Made by a program: the position numbers and the translations under genes. The notes beneath the pieces were generated by a model that saw only the letters and a list, made by a program, of their open reading frames with translations, searched no databases and was not told where the DNA came from. A stretch of 64,000 nucleotides of DNA from Candidatus Alloclostridium intestinigallinarum (lineage in GTDB: Bacteria; Bacillota; Clostridia; Christensenellales; UBA3700), in the NCBI GenBank assembly GCA_904382605.1, contig CAJFJA010000007.1:36584-100583 (forward strand), written 5' to 3'. Positions 27,497 through 38,510 of this stretch are shown one piece after another (the first letter of the stretch is position 1; each line of letters starts with the position of its first letter).

Positions 27497-28567
27497 ATGT
27501 ACGTAACGCAGGTAAAACTGAATGATTTCCGCAATTACACGGACAAGACCTTCGCTTTTTCGCAGGGGCTTAACGTTATTGCCGGCCCGAACGCCGCAGG
27601 CAAGACGAATTTGCTGGAAAGCGTCTATATGTGCGGCCTCGGCACTTCGCCTCGCGTTGCACGCGATAAAGACGTCATAAAATGGGGCGAAAAGGGCGCT
27701 TATATCCATCTGGAATTGCAAACGCGTTTCCGTGCGCACACGGTGGATATGTATATAGACGGCAGAGAAAAAAAGCGCGTGGCGATAGACGGCATACCAA
27801 TCACCCGCCTTGCCCAACTGATAGGCACCCTTGGAATAGTATTTTTCTCTCCGGACGAGTTGAAACTGGTAAAGGACGCACCCGTGGAGCGGCGGCGTTT
27901 CATGGACGTATCCCTGTCCCAGCAATCTTCAAAATACCTGTTTGCGCTTTCGCGGTACAACGCGGTACTCTTGCGCCGCAACAAACTACTTAAAACCATG
28001 CTCCCCGGCGACAATTTGAAAAATTCGCTGCAGGTGTGGGATATGCAGCTTTCGCAGGAAGGCGCGCGCGTCATAAAGGCGAGGTACGAATTCGCGCGCG
28101 AGCTGAAAAAATTCGCCGCGCAAAAGCACGGGATACTCAGCGGCGGAAAGGAAAATTTGTCCGTGGAGTACGAAAGCGACGCACCCGACGGCGCGGAAGG
28201 GCAGATTGCGGAGGTGCTTTCGCAAAAACTGTTCATGAGTTACGAAAAGGACTGCTCTCTGCAATACACTACGGTGGGACCACATAAGGACGATATTAAA
28301 ATTTCGCTGGACGGCGTGGACGTGCGCAAATTCGGTTCGCAGGGACAGCAGCGCACGGCGGCACTTTCTCTCAAACTTGCGGAGATTTCGCTGTTCAAGG
28401 ACAATATGGGCGAAGAACCCGTGCTCCTTCTGGACGACGTGCTTTCCGAACTCGACGAGGACAGAAGAAAGACGCTGTTGCAGGAAACTTCTTCTTTCCA
28501 GACCATTATCACCTGCACCGAATATAACGAGGGGGTTACGCCGTCTAATATCATAAAAATAGGGTAG
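27497..28567 (+). CDS. recF: DNA replication and repair protein RecF
   Basis: SMC-like ATPase that helps load RecA at gaps. Walker A GPNAAGKTN (about 30-38), the RecF signature region (SSKYLFALSRYN), the ABC-type signature QGQQRTAALSLKLAE and Walker B PVLLLDDVLSELD are intact. It starts one base after the rsmG stop codon with no ribosome site of its own, so it is coupled to rsmG. Usually recF lies beside dnaN and gyrB; here those genes are 5-10 kb away on the other strand. Confidence 0.95.
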   Translation: MYVTQVKLNDFRNYTDKTFAFSQGLNVIAGPNAAGKTNLLESVYMCGLGTSPRVARDKDVIKWGEKGAYIHLELQTRFRAHTVDMYIDGREKKRVAIDGIPITRLAQLIGTLGIVFFSPDELKLVKDAPVERRRFMDVSLSQQSSKYLFALSRYNAVLLRRNKLLKTMLPGDNLKNSLQVWDMQLSQEGARVIKARYEFARELKKFAAQKHGILSGGKENLSVEYESDAPDGAEGQIAEVLSQKLFMSYEKDCSLQYTTVGPHKDDIKISLDGVDVRKFGSQGQQRTAALSLKLAEISLFKDNMGEEPVLLLDDVLSELDEDRRKTLLQETSSFQTIITCTEYNEGVTPSNIIKIG

Positions 28568-28768
28568 AATACTTTAACCATACTATTTTCGTGTAGCGCG
28601 CCTCTACCGCCCTATCTTTCTGAAAGCTTTGGCATTATCAACTTGCGCTTTCATTATGGACGGCGTGCCACATCCCAAGCTCCTTCTGTTCTCTTAAATC
28701 ATACTCTATGCGAACGTTTTCCGTCATTTTCCTTTTCGGATATTTTTATTTTAGTTTTTTGTGAAAAA

Positions 28769-28857
28769 TTGAAATAAACATTTATTTTTGATGTCTTTAT
28801 TTCAAATAATTGACAAAAATTGAAATTAGTGTAATAATATTAACAGGCTTATTTCAA
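28769..28857 (+). promoter_or_regulatory. Fic promoter bracketed by paired palindromic operators
   Basis: Four half-sites surround the promoter: TTGAAATAAA (28769-28778) facing TTTATTTCAA (28796-28805), and TTGAAATTA (28820-28828) facing TTATTTCAA (28849-28857). The -35 TTGACA is at 28810-28815 and the -10 lies in TAATAATAT (28832-28840), so the second pair covers the core promoter and ribosome region. This layout fits autorepression, possibly by the winged-helix end of the Fic protein. Confidence 0.65.
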
Positions 28858-28869
28858 AAGGAGTGACAT

Positions 28870-29991
28870 ATGAACAGAGCGGGAGAATACGTTAAAGTTT
28901 TAGACGGGGAAGCGCAGTATTTTGCGTATTCCCCGAATCCTCTTCCGCCGCAACCGCACATTCTTATGGACGGGGAATTATCGCGGCTCTTGCTCCATGT
29001 GCGCACTATGCTGGAAAAGCTTTCGCTAATGGCGAAGTACGTGCCGGACATTGCTCTGTTTGTGGGAGCGTATGTTCGCAAAGAAGCTTTGCTAAGCAGC
29101 ATTATAGAGGGTACGCAGGCTACGCTGGAAGACGTTCTTTACTCCGACGAAACGACCGCCGATTCAGATGTGTGCGACGTTATAAATTATGTAAAAGCCA
29201 TCGAATACGCCATAAACCGCATGAAAACTCTGCCTTTGTGCAATCGTCTGCTTTGTGAAACCCACGCCGTTCTTATGCAGGGGGTCCGCGGCGGCGAGAA
29301 AAATCCGGGGGAGTTCAGACATAGTCAAAATTGGATAGGCGCCGCAGGTAGCACTTTGCGCACTGCGCGCTATATTCCTCCCACGCCGGAAATTATGGCG
29401 GATTGCATGTCTCTTTTGGAAAAATATATCCACAACGGGGAAGAAGATCCTCTTATCAAGACGGCTTTGGCACATTATCAATTTGAAACCATTCACCCCT
29501 TCCTCGACGGCAACGGCAGAATAGGGCGCATGCTTATCGTGCTTATGCTTTTAAACGATAATCTTCTTTCAGCCCCTATATTGTATCCGTCTCTTTTTTT
29601 CAAACTCAACAGGACGGAATATTACGATAGATTGGGCGAGGTAAGAAAGAACGGGAATTACGAGCAATGGGTAACGTTTTTTCTTCACGGTATGGCGGTT
29701 TGCTGTGAAAACACTATCAATTCGATAGAAAAAATAAAAAGCCTTACGGATAGGGACGAAAAAATCTGCACGAGCGCTCTTTTGAAAAAGGCTTTCACAT
29801 ACTTAAAATCGCACCCCATTCTGTCGATAAACGGCTTGAAGGACGGGTTGGGGGTGGCTTTCAACACCGCCGCCCACGCGATAGCCCTACTCACGGAAAA
29901 AGGAATTCTAACCGAAAAAACGGGCAACCGCCGTAAAAGGGTATTTGAATATTCCGCATATCTGGATATATTAAAAGAAGATACGCAATAG
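28870..29991 (+). CDS. Fic-domain AMP-transferase with N-terminal inhibitory helix and C-terminal winged helix
   Basis: Fic enzymes transfer AMP (or other NMP groups) to hydroxyl residues of target proteins. The catalytic motif HPFLDGNGRIGR is perfect. The inhibitory motif [S/T]xxxE[G/N] is present as SSIIEG near residue 77, so this is a self-inhibited class II type. The Fic_N domain fills about 20-90 and a winged-helix DNA-binding end occupies about 290-373 (NTAAHAIALLTEKGILTEKTG). AAGGAG precedes the ATG. The AT-rich upstream DNA and lack of operon partners suggest an acquired gene. Confidence 0.92.
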   Translation: MNRAGEYVKVLDGEAQYFAYSPNPLPPQPHILMDGELSRLLLHVRTMLEKLSLMAKYVPDIALFVGAYVRKEALLSSIIEGTQATLEDVLYSDETTADSDVCDVINYVKAIEYAINRMKTLPLCNRLLCETHAVLMQGVRGGEKNPGEFRHSQNWIGAAGSTLRTARYIPPTPEIMADCMSLLEKYIHNGEEDPLIKTALAHYQFETIHPFLDGNGRIGRMLIVLMLLNDNLLSAPILYPSLFFKLNRTEYYDRLGEVRKNGNYEQWVTFFLHGMAVCCENTINSIEKIKSLTDRDEKICTSALLKKAFTYLKSHPILSINGLKDGLGVAFNTAAHAIALLTEKGILTEKTGNRRKRVFEYSAYLDILKEDTQ

Positions 29992-30009
29992 TCCTGCGGA
30001 GCGCGGTAC

Positions 30010-30262
30010 GGAAGCGCCGTGCGGGAGCGCGTGGCGCTCCACCCATGATTATACCTTGAAGTAGCAAGATATAGTCTGATAGTATTTTCTTCGCAATGCC
30101 TTTAAATTTTTCCTTGTTAAAAGCCGCAACCAAACGCACCGGGAGCGCGTGGCGCTCCACCCATAATTATACCCTGAAACAATAACTAGTGAAGTCCGAG
30201 TCCTTGTCTTCGCAATGCCTTTAATTTTTACCTTGTTAAAAACCGCAACCAAACGCACCGCG
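30010..30262 (-). repeat. Two tandem copies of the ~125-bp element
   Basis: Two copies, period about 127 bp, each with CTTCGCAATGCCTTTAA, CCTTGTTAAAA.CCGCAACC and a GGGAGCGCGTGGCGCTCC hairpin. The nearest family members in the same arrangement are at 44.17-44.46 kb, in reverse orientation. Confidence 0.75.
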
Positions 30263-30264
30263 AA

Positions 30265-30400
30265 GAAGTGCCCTAATGCTAGGAAAGGCACTCATTTTGG
30301 GAATGAGCGTACTTGGCGTACGTGATTTCTCAAAATGAGTGACTTGACACCGCAGGAGGGTGCTTATGCGCGGCGCTTATGGAGGGCGGAAAAAGTGTGA
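30265..30400 (-). repeat. 3'-flank hairpin element, copy 1 (after rubrerythrin)
   Basis: Read on the - strand: GCGCCGCGCATAAGCACC, GTGTCAAG, then a long hairpin with an 11-bp outer stem (CACTCATTTTG/CAAAATGAGTG) and an inner CGTAC-GCCAA-GTACG stem-loop. Related elements follow trmL (44030-44140) and leuB (63905 to the window end). Confidence 0.65.
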
Positions 30401-30401
30401 G

Positions 30402-30435
30402 AAAAAATTAAAGACGGCAAAAAGTTGCCGCCTTT
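30402..30435 (-). terminator. Terminator of the corC-rbr operon
   Basis: On the - strand AAAGGCGGCAA pairs with TTGCCGTCTTT (one G-U), followed by AATTTTTTC. The same hairpin sequence follows leuB. Confidence 0.75.
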
Positions 30436-30460
30436 ATATTTTTGAATTAACGGTTTCCGC

Positions 30461-31000
30461 CTATATATTAGTCTTATGAAGTTCGAAGTAAGATTGAGGA
30501 TGCGCACAAACAGGGCACACTTCAGGGGCGGTTTTGCCTATATGTATATGTCCGCAGTTGCGGCATTCCCAGATAGCGTCGCCGTCGCGGGAGAAGACGA
30601 GTCCGCCTTCGATGTTTTCTATCAGTTTGCGGTAACGCTCTTCGTGCCTTTTTTCTATGGCGGCTACGCCCTCGAACATTCTGGCGATATTGTCGAATCC
30701 TTCTTCCTTTGCCTCTTTGGCGAAAGTAGCGTACATATCCGTCCATTCGTAATTTTCGCCTGCGGCGGCGTCGGCAAGGTTGGTAAGCGTGTCTTTTATT
30801 CCGCCGTTCAACAGCTTGAACCACATTTTTGCGTGTTCTTTTTCGTTATTCGCCGTTTCTTCGAATATGGCGGCTATCTGCTCGTAACCGTCCTTTTTCG
30901 CCTTGGACGCGTAATATGTGTATTTGTTACGCGCCTGCGATTCTCCTGCAAACGCGGTTTGCAGGTTCTTTTCCGTTTTACTGCCTTTCAATTCTTTCAT
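30461..31000 (-). CDS. rbr: Rubrerythrin (peroxide reductase)
   Basis: Reduces hydrogen peroxide in anaerobes. The ferritin-like diiron domain (1-135) shows the metal ligands in [23 protein letters not shown] and [15 protein letters not shown]-terminal rubredoxin-like domain supplies four cysteines (ECRNCGHIH and CPVCAHP). 179 residues is typical. Its ATG overlaps the corC stop (ATGA), with GGAGGA inside corC, so it is coupled to the transporter gene. Confidence 0.96.
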   Translation of the reverse strand: MKELKGSKTEKNLQTAFAGESQARNKYTYYASKAKKDGYEQIAAIFEETANNEKEHAKMWFKLLNGGIKDTLTNLADAAAGENYEWTDMYATFAKEAKEEGFDNIARMFEGVAAIEKRHEERYRKLIENIEGGLVFSRDGDAIWECRNCGHIHIGKTAPEVCPVCAHPQSYFELHKTNI

Positions 31001-32388
31001 TTTTTGTCCTCCGCGTCATCGGCGTCTTTGCCCTGACCTTCTTTATTATATTCCGAATTTTCCTTTTCGTCAACACCGGATTTTTCCTGACGCAGTATAA
31101 CGCCCACTATTCTGTGCTGTTCCACCTTTGTAACTTCTATTTTAATATCGCCGTCCTGCGCCTGCGCGGTATTCCCGTCGGCAGGGACGTATCCAAGCAC
31201 GTTGCAGACGTATCCGCTGACCGTTTCGCAGCCTTCCTTGTATTCTTCGTTAAATGTTATACCCGTCTTTTCTTCCGCTTCTTCTATGGGCACGAGTCCG
31301 GAAAGCTCCCAGCCGCCTTCTATCTGTTTTACCGAATATTCGTCCTGTTCGTCCTTGTCCGTCATATCTCCGACCAGCAGTTCGAGCAGGTCGCGTATGG
31401 TGATAATTCCGTCCATGCCGCCGAATTCGTCAAGCACTATCGCCACGTGTTCGCGCGCTTTCTGCATTTTGAAAAACAGCGTGTTCGCAGGCATGCTTTC
31501 GTGTACGAAAAACACGGGACGTACCGCCTGTTTCATGACGTTTTCGCGCGATTTGTCCTGCATACGGAAGTATACGCGCGTATCCAGCATACCCACCACT
31601 TCGTCCATATCCTCGCCGCAGACGGGGTAGTAGCCGTGGCGGGTGCCGTAGATGGTCTCTTCCCATTCCTTATCCGTTTCGCCGGTGAATACCGCGACCA
31701 CGTCCTTGCGGTGCGTGCATGCTTCCCCCGCCGTCTTGTCCTTGAAGTCGAACACGTTCTGCACCAGTTCCGCTTCCGATTCGGCTATATGTCCCGCCTC
31801 GCTGCCGGCTTCCGCCATGAGCACTATTTCTTCTTCCGTAACGGGATTGTCCTCTTCGCCCGGCTTGATTCCGAACAGGCGGAGTATTCCGTTGGAAGTG
31901 ACGGTGAGCAGCCATACGAAGGGCGCAAACACTACCGAAACGGCTTTCAGCACGCCCGAAATGCCCAGCGCCATTTTTTCGGCGCGGCGCATTGCCACGC
32001 GCTTGGGAATTATCTCGCCGAAAACTATATTGAAGAACGCCAGAATTATGGTGATTAAAATCACGCACAGAATGTTTATGGCGCTCTGTCCGCCCGCGCT
32101 GGTAACGCCCAGTCCGATTATCGCCTGGGCAAGCGGTTCGGCAAAGCTGTCGGCTGCGAACGCGCTTCCCAGCAGTCCCGCCAGGGTGATTGCCACCTGA
32201 ATGGTGGAAAGCACCTTCGACTGGTCGGTCGTGAGGGAGAGCAGGCGTTTGGCGCGCTTGTCGCCTTCTTCCGCCATTTTCTTCATCTTGTTTTCGTTTA
32301 CGGAGATAACCGCTATCTCCGCGCCTGCAAACACCGCGTTGAGCGCGATGAGCAGAATTTGCACCAATGCCGCGATTAACATGTTCAT
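30997..32388 (-). CDS. CorC/CNNM family (DUF21-CBS) putative Mg2+ exporter
   Basis: Four-helix CNNM/DUF21 membrane domain (1-190), CBS pair (about 205-335: [26 protein letters not shown] segment and [22 protein letters not shown]) and a C-terminal CorC_HlyC domain (about 350-435). Characterised bacterial members (MpfA of Staphylococcus, thermophile CorC) export Mg2+. A charged tail follows. The weak AGAG site sits before ATG 32388. Transcription starts about 110 nt upstream and must pass a terminator hairpin (see leader). rbr is the next gene in the operon. Confidence 0.9.
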   Translation of the reverse strand: MNMLIAALVQILLIALNAVFAGAEIAVISVNENKMKKMAEEGDKRAKRLLSLTTDQSKVLSTIQVAITLAGLLGSAFAADSFAEPLAQAIIGLGVTSAGGQSAINILCVILITIILAFFNIVFGEIIPKRVAMRRAEKMALGISGVLKAVSVVFAPFVWLLTVTSNGILRLFGIKPGEEDNPVTEEEIVLMAEAGSEAGHIAESEAELVQNVFDFKDKTAGEACTHRKDVVAVFTGETDKEWEETIYGTRHGYYPVCGEDMDEVVGMLDTRVYFRMQDKSRENVMKQAVRPVFFVHESMPANTLFFKMQKAREHVAIVLDEFGGMDGIITIRDLLELLVGDMTDKDEQDEYSVKQIEGGWELSGLVPIEEAEEKTGITFNEEYKEGCETVSGYVCNVLGYVPADGNTAQAQDGDIKIEVTKVEQHRIVGVILRQEKSGVDEKENSEYNKEGQGKDADDAEDKK

Positions 32389-32404
32389 ACTTTCTCTTCA
32401 AATG

Positions 32405-32444
32405 CAAAAAAGCACAACCCGTGTTTGATTCGGATTATGCTTTT
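32405..32444 (-). terminator. Attenuator hairpin in the corC leader
   Basis: On the - strand AAAAGCATAATCCG and CGGGTTGTGCTTTT pair over 14 bp (two G-U) with a 9-nt loop, then more T. The first stem bases overlap the stop codon of the leader peptide (32443-32445), and corC starts 17 nt after the stem. A ribosome finishing the peptide would cover the stem's left arm. Confidence 0.75.
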
Positions 32445-32499
32445 ATCTTATTTTTCTCCTCTTATTATTACTTGGATCTGCAGAACTACCGTCGTCCAT
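32443..32499 (-). CDS. 18-residue acidic leader peptide upstream of corC
   Basis: ATG at 32499 begins 6 nt after a consensus -10, so the transcript would be leaderless. The frame encodes MDDGSSADPSNNKRRKIR and stops with TAA at 32443-32445. The acidic start followed by a basic end recalls MgtL-type Mg2+ sensor peptides, in which early acidic and proline residues destabilise ribosomes when Mg2+ is low. The 5' placement, small size and terminator overlap argue that it regulates corC by attenuation. Translation itself is not shown by sequence. Confidence 0.6.
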   Translation of the reverse strand: MDDGSSADPSNNKRRKIR

Positions 32500-32505
32500 G
32501 GGTTA

Positions 32506-32534
32506 AGTATAACATAATTATATCCGATTTGCAA
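32506..32534 (-). promoter_or_regulatory. Promoter of the corC leader
   Basis: On the - strand TTGCAA (32529-32534), 17 nt, TATACT (32506-32511). The leader-peptide ATG follows after 6 nt. Confidence 0.75.
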
Positions 32535-32708
32535 GAGGAATTTACGTTTTGTCCCCGATTTATCGGTTTTTGGCGGAATTTACGCTTTTTCAACGGCTTT
32601 TCGGCAACAGAAAAATTTTCCGCGCAGGTCGCCGCGCTTTTGCGCAAAAACCTTTATTTTTATACTTTCACCGCGCTTTTTATAGTATACCGCGGAACCG
32701 GCTATCTA

Positions 32709-33128
32709 TTAAAACTTAAACAGATTAAGTCCTATTTCGTTGCTGAACTGCCTGCCCACTTCGCCGTTTATGACGCGCACGACCACTTCGCAGGTGGCGG
32801 AAACGCGGGCTTCGTTGAGGTGTCCGCCCATTACCTTGCCGTACTCGTTGCCCGCGGAAAGGTGAAGGTGGAGATAGGGCTTGCCGTCCATTTGCGTTAT
32901 CGTACCCGTAAGAGAGGTTATCTCGAAATTGCCGTGGAAGTCGTTTTTGCGGTACACTTTTTCTTCGGGAAAGAATACCCCCGCCGTAAAGCTGTTTATC
33001 GCGCCCAGTCCGCTTACGCTTGCAAGATGAATATCTTCCTTTTCCGCAAGGCGGGTGAGGGAAGTAAGAATTTCTTCGCCCTTTTCAAGGCGGACCAAAT
33101 ATGTGTCGCCGAATCTTTTATATTCCAT
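32709..33128 (-). CDS. PPC-domain (DUF296) protein
   Basis: Single PCC/DUF296 domain filling 139 residues, with VSGLGAINSFTAGVF near the start and the metal-like histidine cluster YLHLHLSAGN plus GGHLNEARVSATCEVVV. In plants this domain is part of AT-hook proteins; stand-alone bacterial forms are trimeric and of unclear role. AAAGGAG precedes the ATG. It lies downstream of gyrA, from which it is separated by a terminator. Confidence 0.9.
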   Translation of the reverse strand: MEYKRFGDTYLVRLEKGEEILTSLTRLAEKEDIHLASVSGLGAINSFTAGVFFPEEKVYRKNDFHGNFEITSLTGTITQMDGKPYLHLHLSAGNEYGKVMGGHLNEARVSATCEVVVRVINGEVGRQFSNEIGLNLFKF

Positions 33129-33186
33129 AGTTTTCTCCTTTGATTATTTTGCTTATTCAATACCGTCATTCCGGAGAGTATATAAA

Positions 33187-33212
33187 CAAAAGGGGACTTT
33201 TCAGCCCCCTTT
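33187..33212 (-). terminator. Terminator of gyrB-gyrA
   Basis: On the - strand AAAGGGG and CCCCTTT form a stem followed by TGTTTATA, directly after the gyrA stop codon. Confidence 0.7.
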
Positions 33213-33217
33213 CTTTT

Positions 33218-35818
33218 TTACTCTTCGCCGCCTTCTACTGCGGTGTTTTCTCCGCTTCCTTCCGCGGTGCCGCCTGCTCTTTCAACGCCTTGCTCCGTTG
33301 TAATTTCTCCGCCTTCGGCTGCTCCTTCGCCCTCCGCCTGAGGCTCTTCTTCATCCTCGGAGCGGGGCACTACCGCGCACGCCGCGACTTTGGCGGTTTC
33401 GTCTTTCAGTCTCATCACCTTCACGCCCTGCGTAGCCCTGGACATTTTGGAAACTTCGTCCGCGTGGATACGTATGGTTATGCCGTTGTCGGCGATGATT
33501 ATTATATCTTCGTTTTCGGGGTCTATCAGTTTGAGGTTGACTATATTACCCGTCTTTTCCGTCAGATTTCCCGCCTTAACGCCCTTTCCGGCTCTGCCCT
33601 GGAGCGAATACTCGGAAATATCCGAACGCTTGCCGTAGCCGTTTTCAGTAAGCGTAAACACCTCTACGCCGTCCTTGACCTTGGTCATATCCACGACCGT
33701 TTCGCCTTCGGCAAGTTTTATCGACCTCACGCCCTGGCTCGTTCTGCCGGTGGGGCGCACGTCGCTTTCGGCAAAGCGGATACATTTTCCGCCCGTGGAA
33801 GCCATAAGCAGTTCGTCCTCGCCCGTGGTGAGTTGTGCGCCGATAAGTTCGTCGCCTTCGGTGAGCGATATGGCTATCTTGCCGTTGGTCTGTATGCGCT
33901 CGAATTCTTCAAGCGAGGTGCGCTTTATAAGCCCCTGTTTCGTCGCCATTGTAAGGTATCCGGTACTTCCGGCGGGCATGGGCACATAAGCGTTTATCTT
34001 TTCGCCTTCTTCGAGCGAAAGCACGTTTATCATGGCTCTTCCCTTGCTCGTCTTTGCGGCTTCGGGTATCTGCCAGCCCTTTATGCGGTAAACCTTGCCC
34101 TTGTTGCTGAAGAAGAGAAGGGGAACGTGCGTATTCGTGGATATTACGTTTTCCACAAAGTCCTCTTCCTTCGCCTTCATCGCGGTAACGCCCACGCCGC
34201 CGCGGCGCTGGGTGCGGTACTCGTCCACCGCCATGCGCTTGATATAGCCGTCATGGGTGACGGTTACCACTATATCTTCCTGCTCGATAAGGTCTTCTAT
34301 ATCAAGGTCGGAATAGTCGATGGATATTTCGCTGCGGCGCTTATCCGCGTACTTGTCGCGTATCTCGCCCATTTCCGTCTTTATAATGTCTACAACGCGC
34401 TGAGGATTTGCGAGAATATCCTTGAGGTCGGTTATCAGCTTTTCAAGCTCGGCAAGTTCCGCCTGCAGCTTTTCCACTTCGAGGGAAGTCAGTCTTTGCA
34501 ACCTCATATCCAGAATCGCGTTCGCCTGCTTTTCGGAAAGCTCGAACCTGTCGCAGAGGTTTACCACCGCGTCCGCCCTGTCGCGCGACCTCTTCAGAAG
34601 TTCCACCACTTCGTCTATGTTGGCAAGCGCTTTCACAAGTCCGAGCAGTATATGTTCGCGCTCCTGCGCCTTGTCCAAATCGTATTTGGTGCGGCGGGTT
34701 ACCACGTCTTTCTGGTGCTTTATATACGCTTCCAGAATCTCTTTCAGATTAAGTATCTTCGGCACTCCGTCCACGAGCGCGAGCATTATCATGGGGTTGC
34801 TTATCTGCATCTGCGTATGCTTGAACAGCAGATTGAGCACAACCTGCGGACTTACATCCTTTTTGACCTCTATCACTATGCGCATACCTTCGCGGTCGGA
34901 CTGCTCGTGTACGTCGCTTATGCCCTCTATCCTCTTTTGTTTTACAAGGTCGGCTATGCTTTCAATCAGCTTCGCCTTGTTCACCTGGTAGGGAATTTCA
35001 GTCACTATGATGCGGCTCTTTCCGCCGGGCATATCCTCTATTTCCGTGCGCGAGCGGATAATGGCGTTGCCTTTACCCGTCTTGTACGCCTTCTTTATTC
35101 CCGCTCTGCCCATGATGAGCGCGCCGGTAGGGTAGTCGGGCGCGGGGATATATTCTATAAGCTCGTCGATGTCCATATCGGGATTGTCGAGCAGGGCAAT
35201 CGTGCCGTTTATGACTTCGGCAAGGTTATGGGGAGGAATGGAAGTGGCCATACCCACCGCTATACCGTCGGAGCCGTTTACTAGCAGATTGGGATAGCGC
35301 GAAGGCAGCACTACCGGCTGGTCGCGCGTATCGTCGAAGTTGGGGTAGAAGTCCACCGTCTTTTTCTCTATGTCGCGCAGCATTTCGCCCGCTATTCTGC
35401 TCAGTCTTGCTTCCGTGTAACGGTAAGCCGCGGGCGGGTCGCCGTCCACACTGCCGAAGTTGCCGTGTCCGTCAACCAGCGTACAGCGAATTGAAAAGTC
35501 CTGTCCCAGCCTTACCAGGGCGTCGTAAACGGAATAGTCGCCGTGGGGGTGGAATTTACCGAGCACGTCGCCGACTATCAGCGCGCACTTACGGTAGGGC
35601 TTGTCCGCGGTAAGGGAAAGTTCGTTGTACATATCGAACAGTATCCTGCGGTGCACGGGTTTGAGTCCGTCGCGCACGTCGGGAATGGCGCGCGATACGT
35701 TGACCGCCATGGCGTAGGCTATAAAGGACTTCTTTATTTCACCTTCGACGTTTATGTCCACCACTTTGGTGCCGGCGAGCATTTCTTCTATATCTTTCTT
35801 ATTTACTTCCTTTATCAT
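33218..35818 (-). CDS. gyrA: DNA gyrase subunit A
   Basis: Breakage-reunion subunit that introduces negative supercoils. The active-site tyrosine is Y134 (AAYRYTEARL). The GyrA box is QRRGGVG, with V where K/R is usual. The six-bladed C-terminal domain is present, followed by an acidic Glu/Gly-rich tail (about 810-866). In the quinolone region HPHGDYSVYD, residue 95 is Tyr (TAT codon at 35534-35536), where the E. coli numbering has Ser83, a position whose change gives fluoroquinolone resistance; Asp87 is retained. AGAGGTGG precedes the ATG. It follows gyrB closely. Confidence 0.97.
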   Translation of the reverse strand: MIKEVNKKDIEEMLAGTKVVDINVEGEIKKSFIAYAMAVNVSRAIPDVRDGLKPVHRRILFDMYNELSLTADKPYRKCALIVGDVLGKFHPHGDYSVYDALVRLGQDFSIRCTLVDGHGNFGSVDGDPPAAYRYTEARLSRIAGEMLRDIEKKTVDFYPNFDDTRDQPVVLPSRYPNLLVNGSDGIAVGMATSIPPHNLAEVINGTIALLDNPDMDIDELIEYIPAPDYPTGALIMGRAGIKKAYKTGKGNAIIRSRTEIEDMPGGKSRIIVTEIPYQVNKAKLIESIADLVKQKRIEGISDVHEQSDREGMRIVIEVKKDVSPQVVLNLLFKHTQMQISNPMIMLALVDGVPKILNLKEILEAYIKHQKDVVTRRTKYDLDKAQEREHILLGLVKALANIDEVVELLKRSRDRADAVVNLCDRFELSEKQANAILDMRLQRLTSLEVEKLQAELAELEKLITDLKDILANPQRVVDIIKTEMGEIRDKYADKRRSEISIDYSDLDIEDLIEQEDIVVTVTHDGYIKRMAVDEYRTQRRGGVGVTAMKAKEEDFVENVISTNTHVPLLFFSNKGKVYRIKGWQIPEAAKTSKGRAMINVLSLEEGEKINAYVPMPAGSTGYLTMATKQGLIKRTSLEEFERIQTNGKIAISLTEGDELIGAQLTTGEDELLMASTGGKCIRFAESDVRPTGRTSQGVRSIKLAEGETVVDMTKVKDGVEVFTLTENGYGKRSDISEYSLQGRAGKGVKAGNLTEKTGNIVNLKLIDPENEDIIIIADNGITIRIHADEVSKMSRATQGVKVMRLKDETAKVAACAVVPRSEDEEEPQAEGEGAAEGGEITTEQGVERAGGTAEGSGENTAVEGGEE

Positions 35819-35829
35819 TTTTCCACCTC

Positions 35830-37746
<1,917 letters not shown>

Positions 37747-37859
37747 TTAGTCCTATAAAACACGCACGCGCGATAATTTAGCGTGCGCACGCATACGCAT
37801 ATATTATAGTTATTAGGAACATTATATCACATAATTTATTAAAAAGCAAGCGGCGAGTC

Positions 37860-38215
37860 CCCGCCGAATGATTACTCTTTGAAATAAAAAAATGAATTTC
37901 AAAATTAATATCTTCTCAATGCTGTTTTTTTAATAAAGCGCGGCAAAATCACACTTTTGCCAAGCGGAAGCGCCGTGCGCTTCACCACTGGTTACTCTTT
38001 GAAATAACAAAGAAAAAACTTACGGCGCGCATTCTCCGCACGGCTTTACAGTTATTATGGATAAAGCGAAGCAAAACCGCGATTTTGTGAGCGGGAGCGT
38101 GGGACGCTCCACCCCTGATTAAGCCTTGAAGTAACAAAAGTATTACTTTATTATATTATCTCCGCAATGCTTTATATTGTAAATAAAGCGCGGCAAAACC
38201 GCGCTTTTGCGAGCG
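37860..38215 (-). repeat. Three degenerate tandem copies of the ~125-bp element
   Basis: Each shows TTACTCTTTGAAATAA or TTAAGCCTTGAAGTAAC, then CAATGCT.T.TATT and AAAGCGCGGCAAAA, and a GC-rich hairpin whose sequence differs in every copy. Confidence 0.65.
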
Positions 38216-38460
38216 TAACCTATAAAATACGCTGTGCGGATTTTCCCGCAAGGGCGGAAAGGGTGGCGTGGTGACCACGCTGTCTTAACCGCTTTGCTGT
38301 AACTGCCTCTTTTATATACTTGTTTTCCATGCACGCACAATGGGTACGGGTAGTCGTTGCGCGAAAAGAAGGGATAACCCACCCATTCGGGAGCGTGGAA
38401 CGCTCCTGCAGGCTGGTGCTTATTCACGTCGCCCCCGGGTTTATTTATTGTTGCCAATAA

Positions 38461-38496
38461 AAAATACCGAAGAATTTTTTTTCTTCGGTATTTTTA
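38461..38496 (-). terminator. Terminator of dnaN
   Basis: On the - strand AAATACCGAAGAA and TTCTTCGGTATTT pair over 13 bp and are followed by TTTATTG. Confidence 0.8.
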
Positions 38497-38510
38497 ACTT
38501 TATTTGCTTA

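Noticed and set aside
32388..32534. M-box, yybP-ykoY or fluoride riboswitch for corC
   Set aside because: The leader is only about 110 nt and lacks the conserved cores of these classes; the short reading frame and overlapping terminator explain it better.
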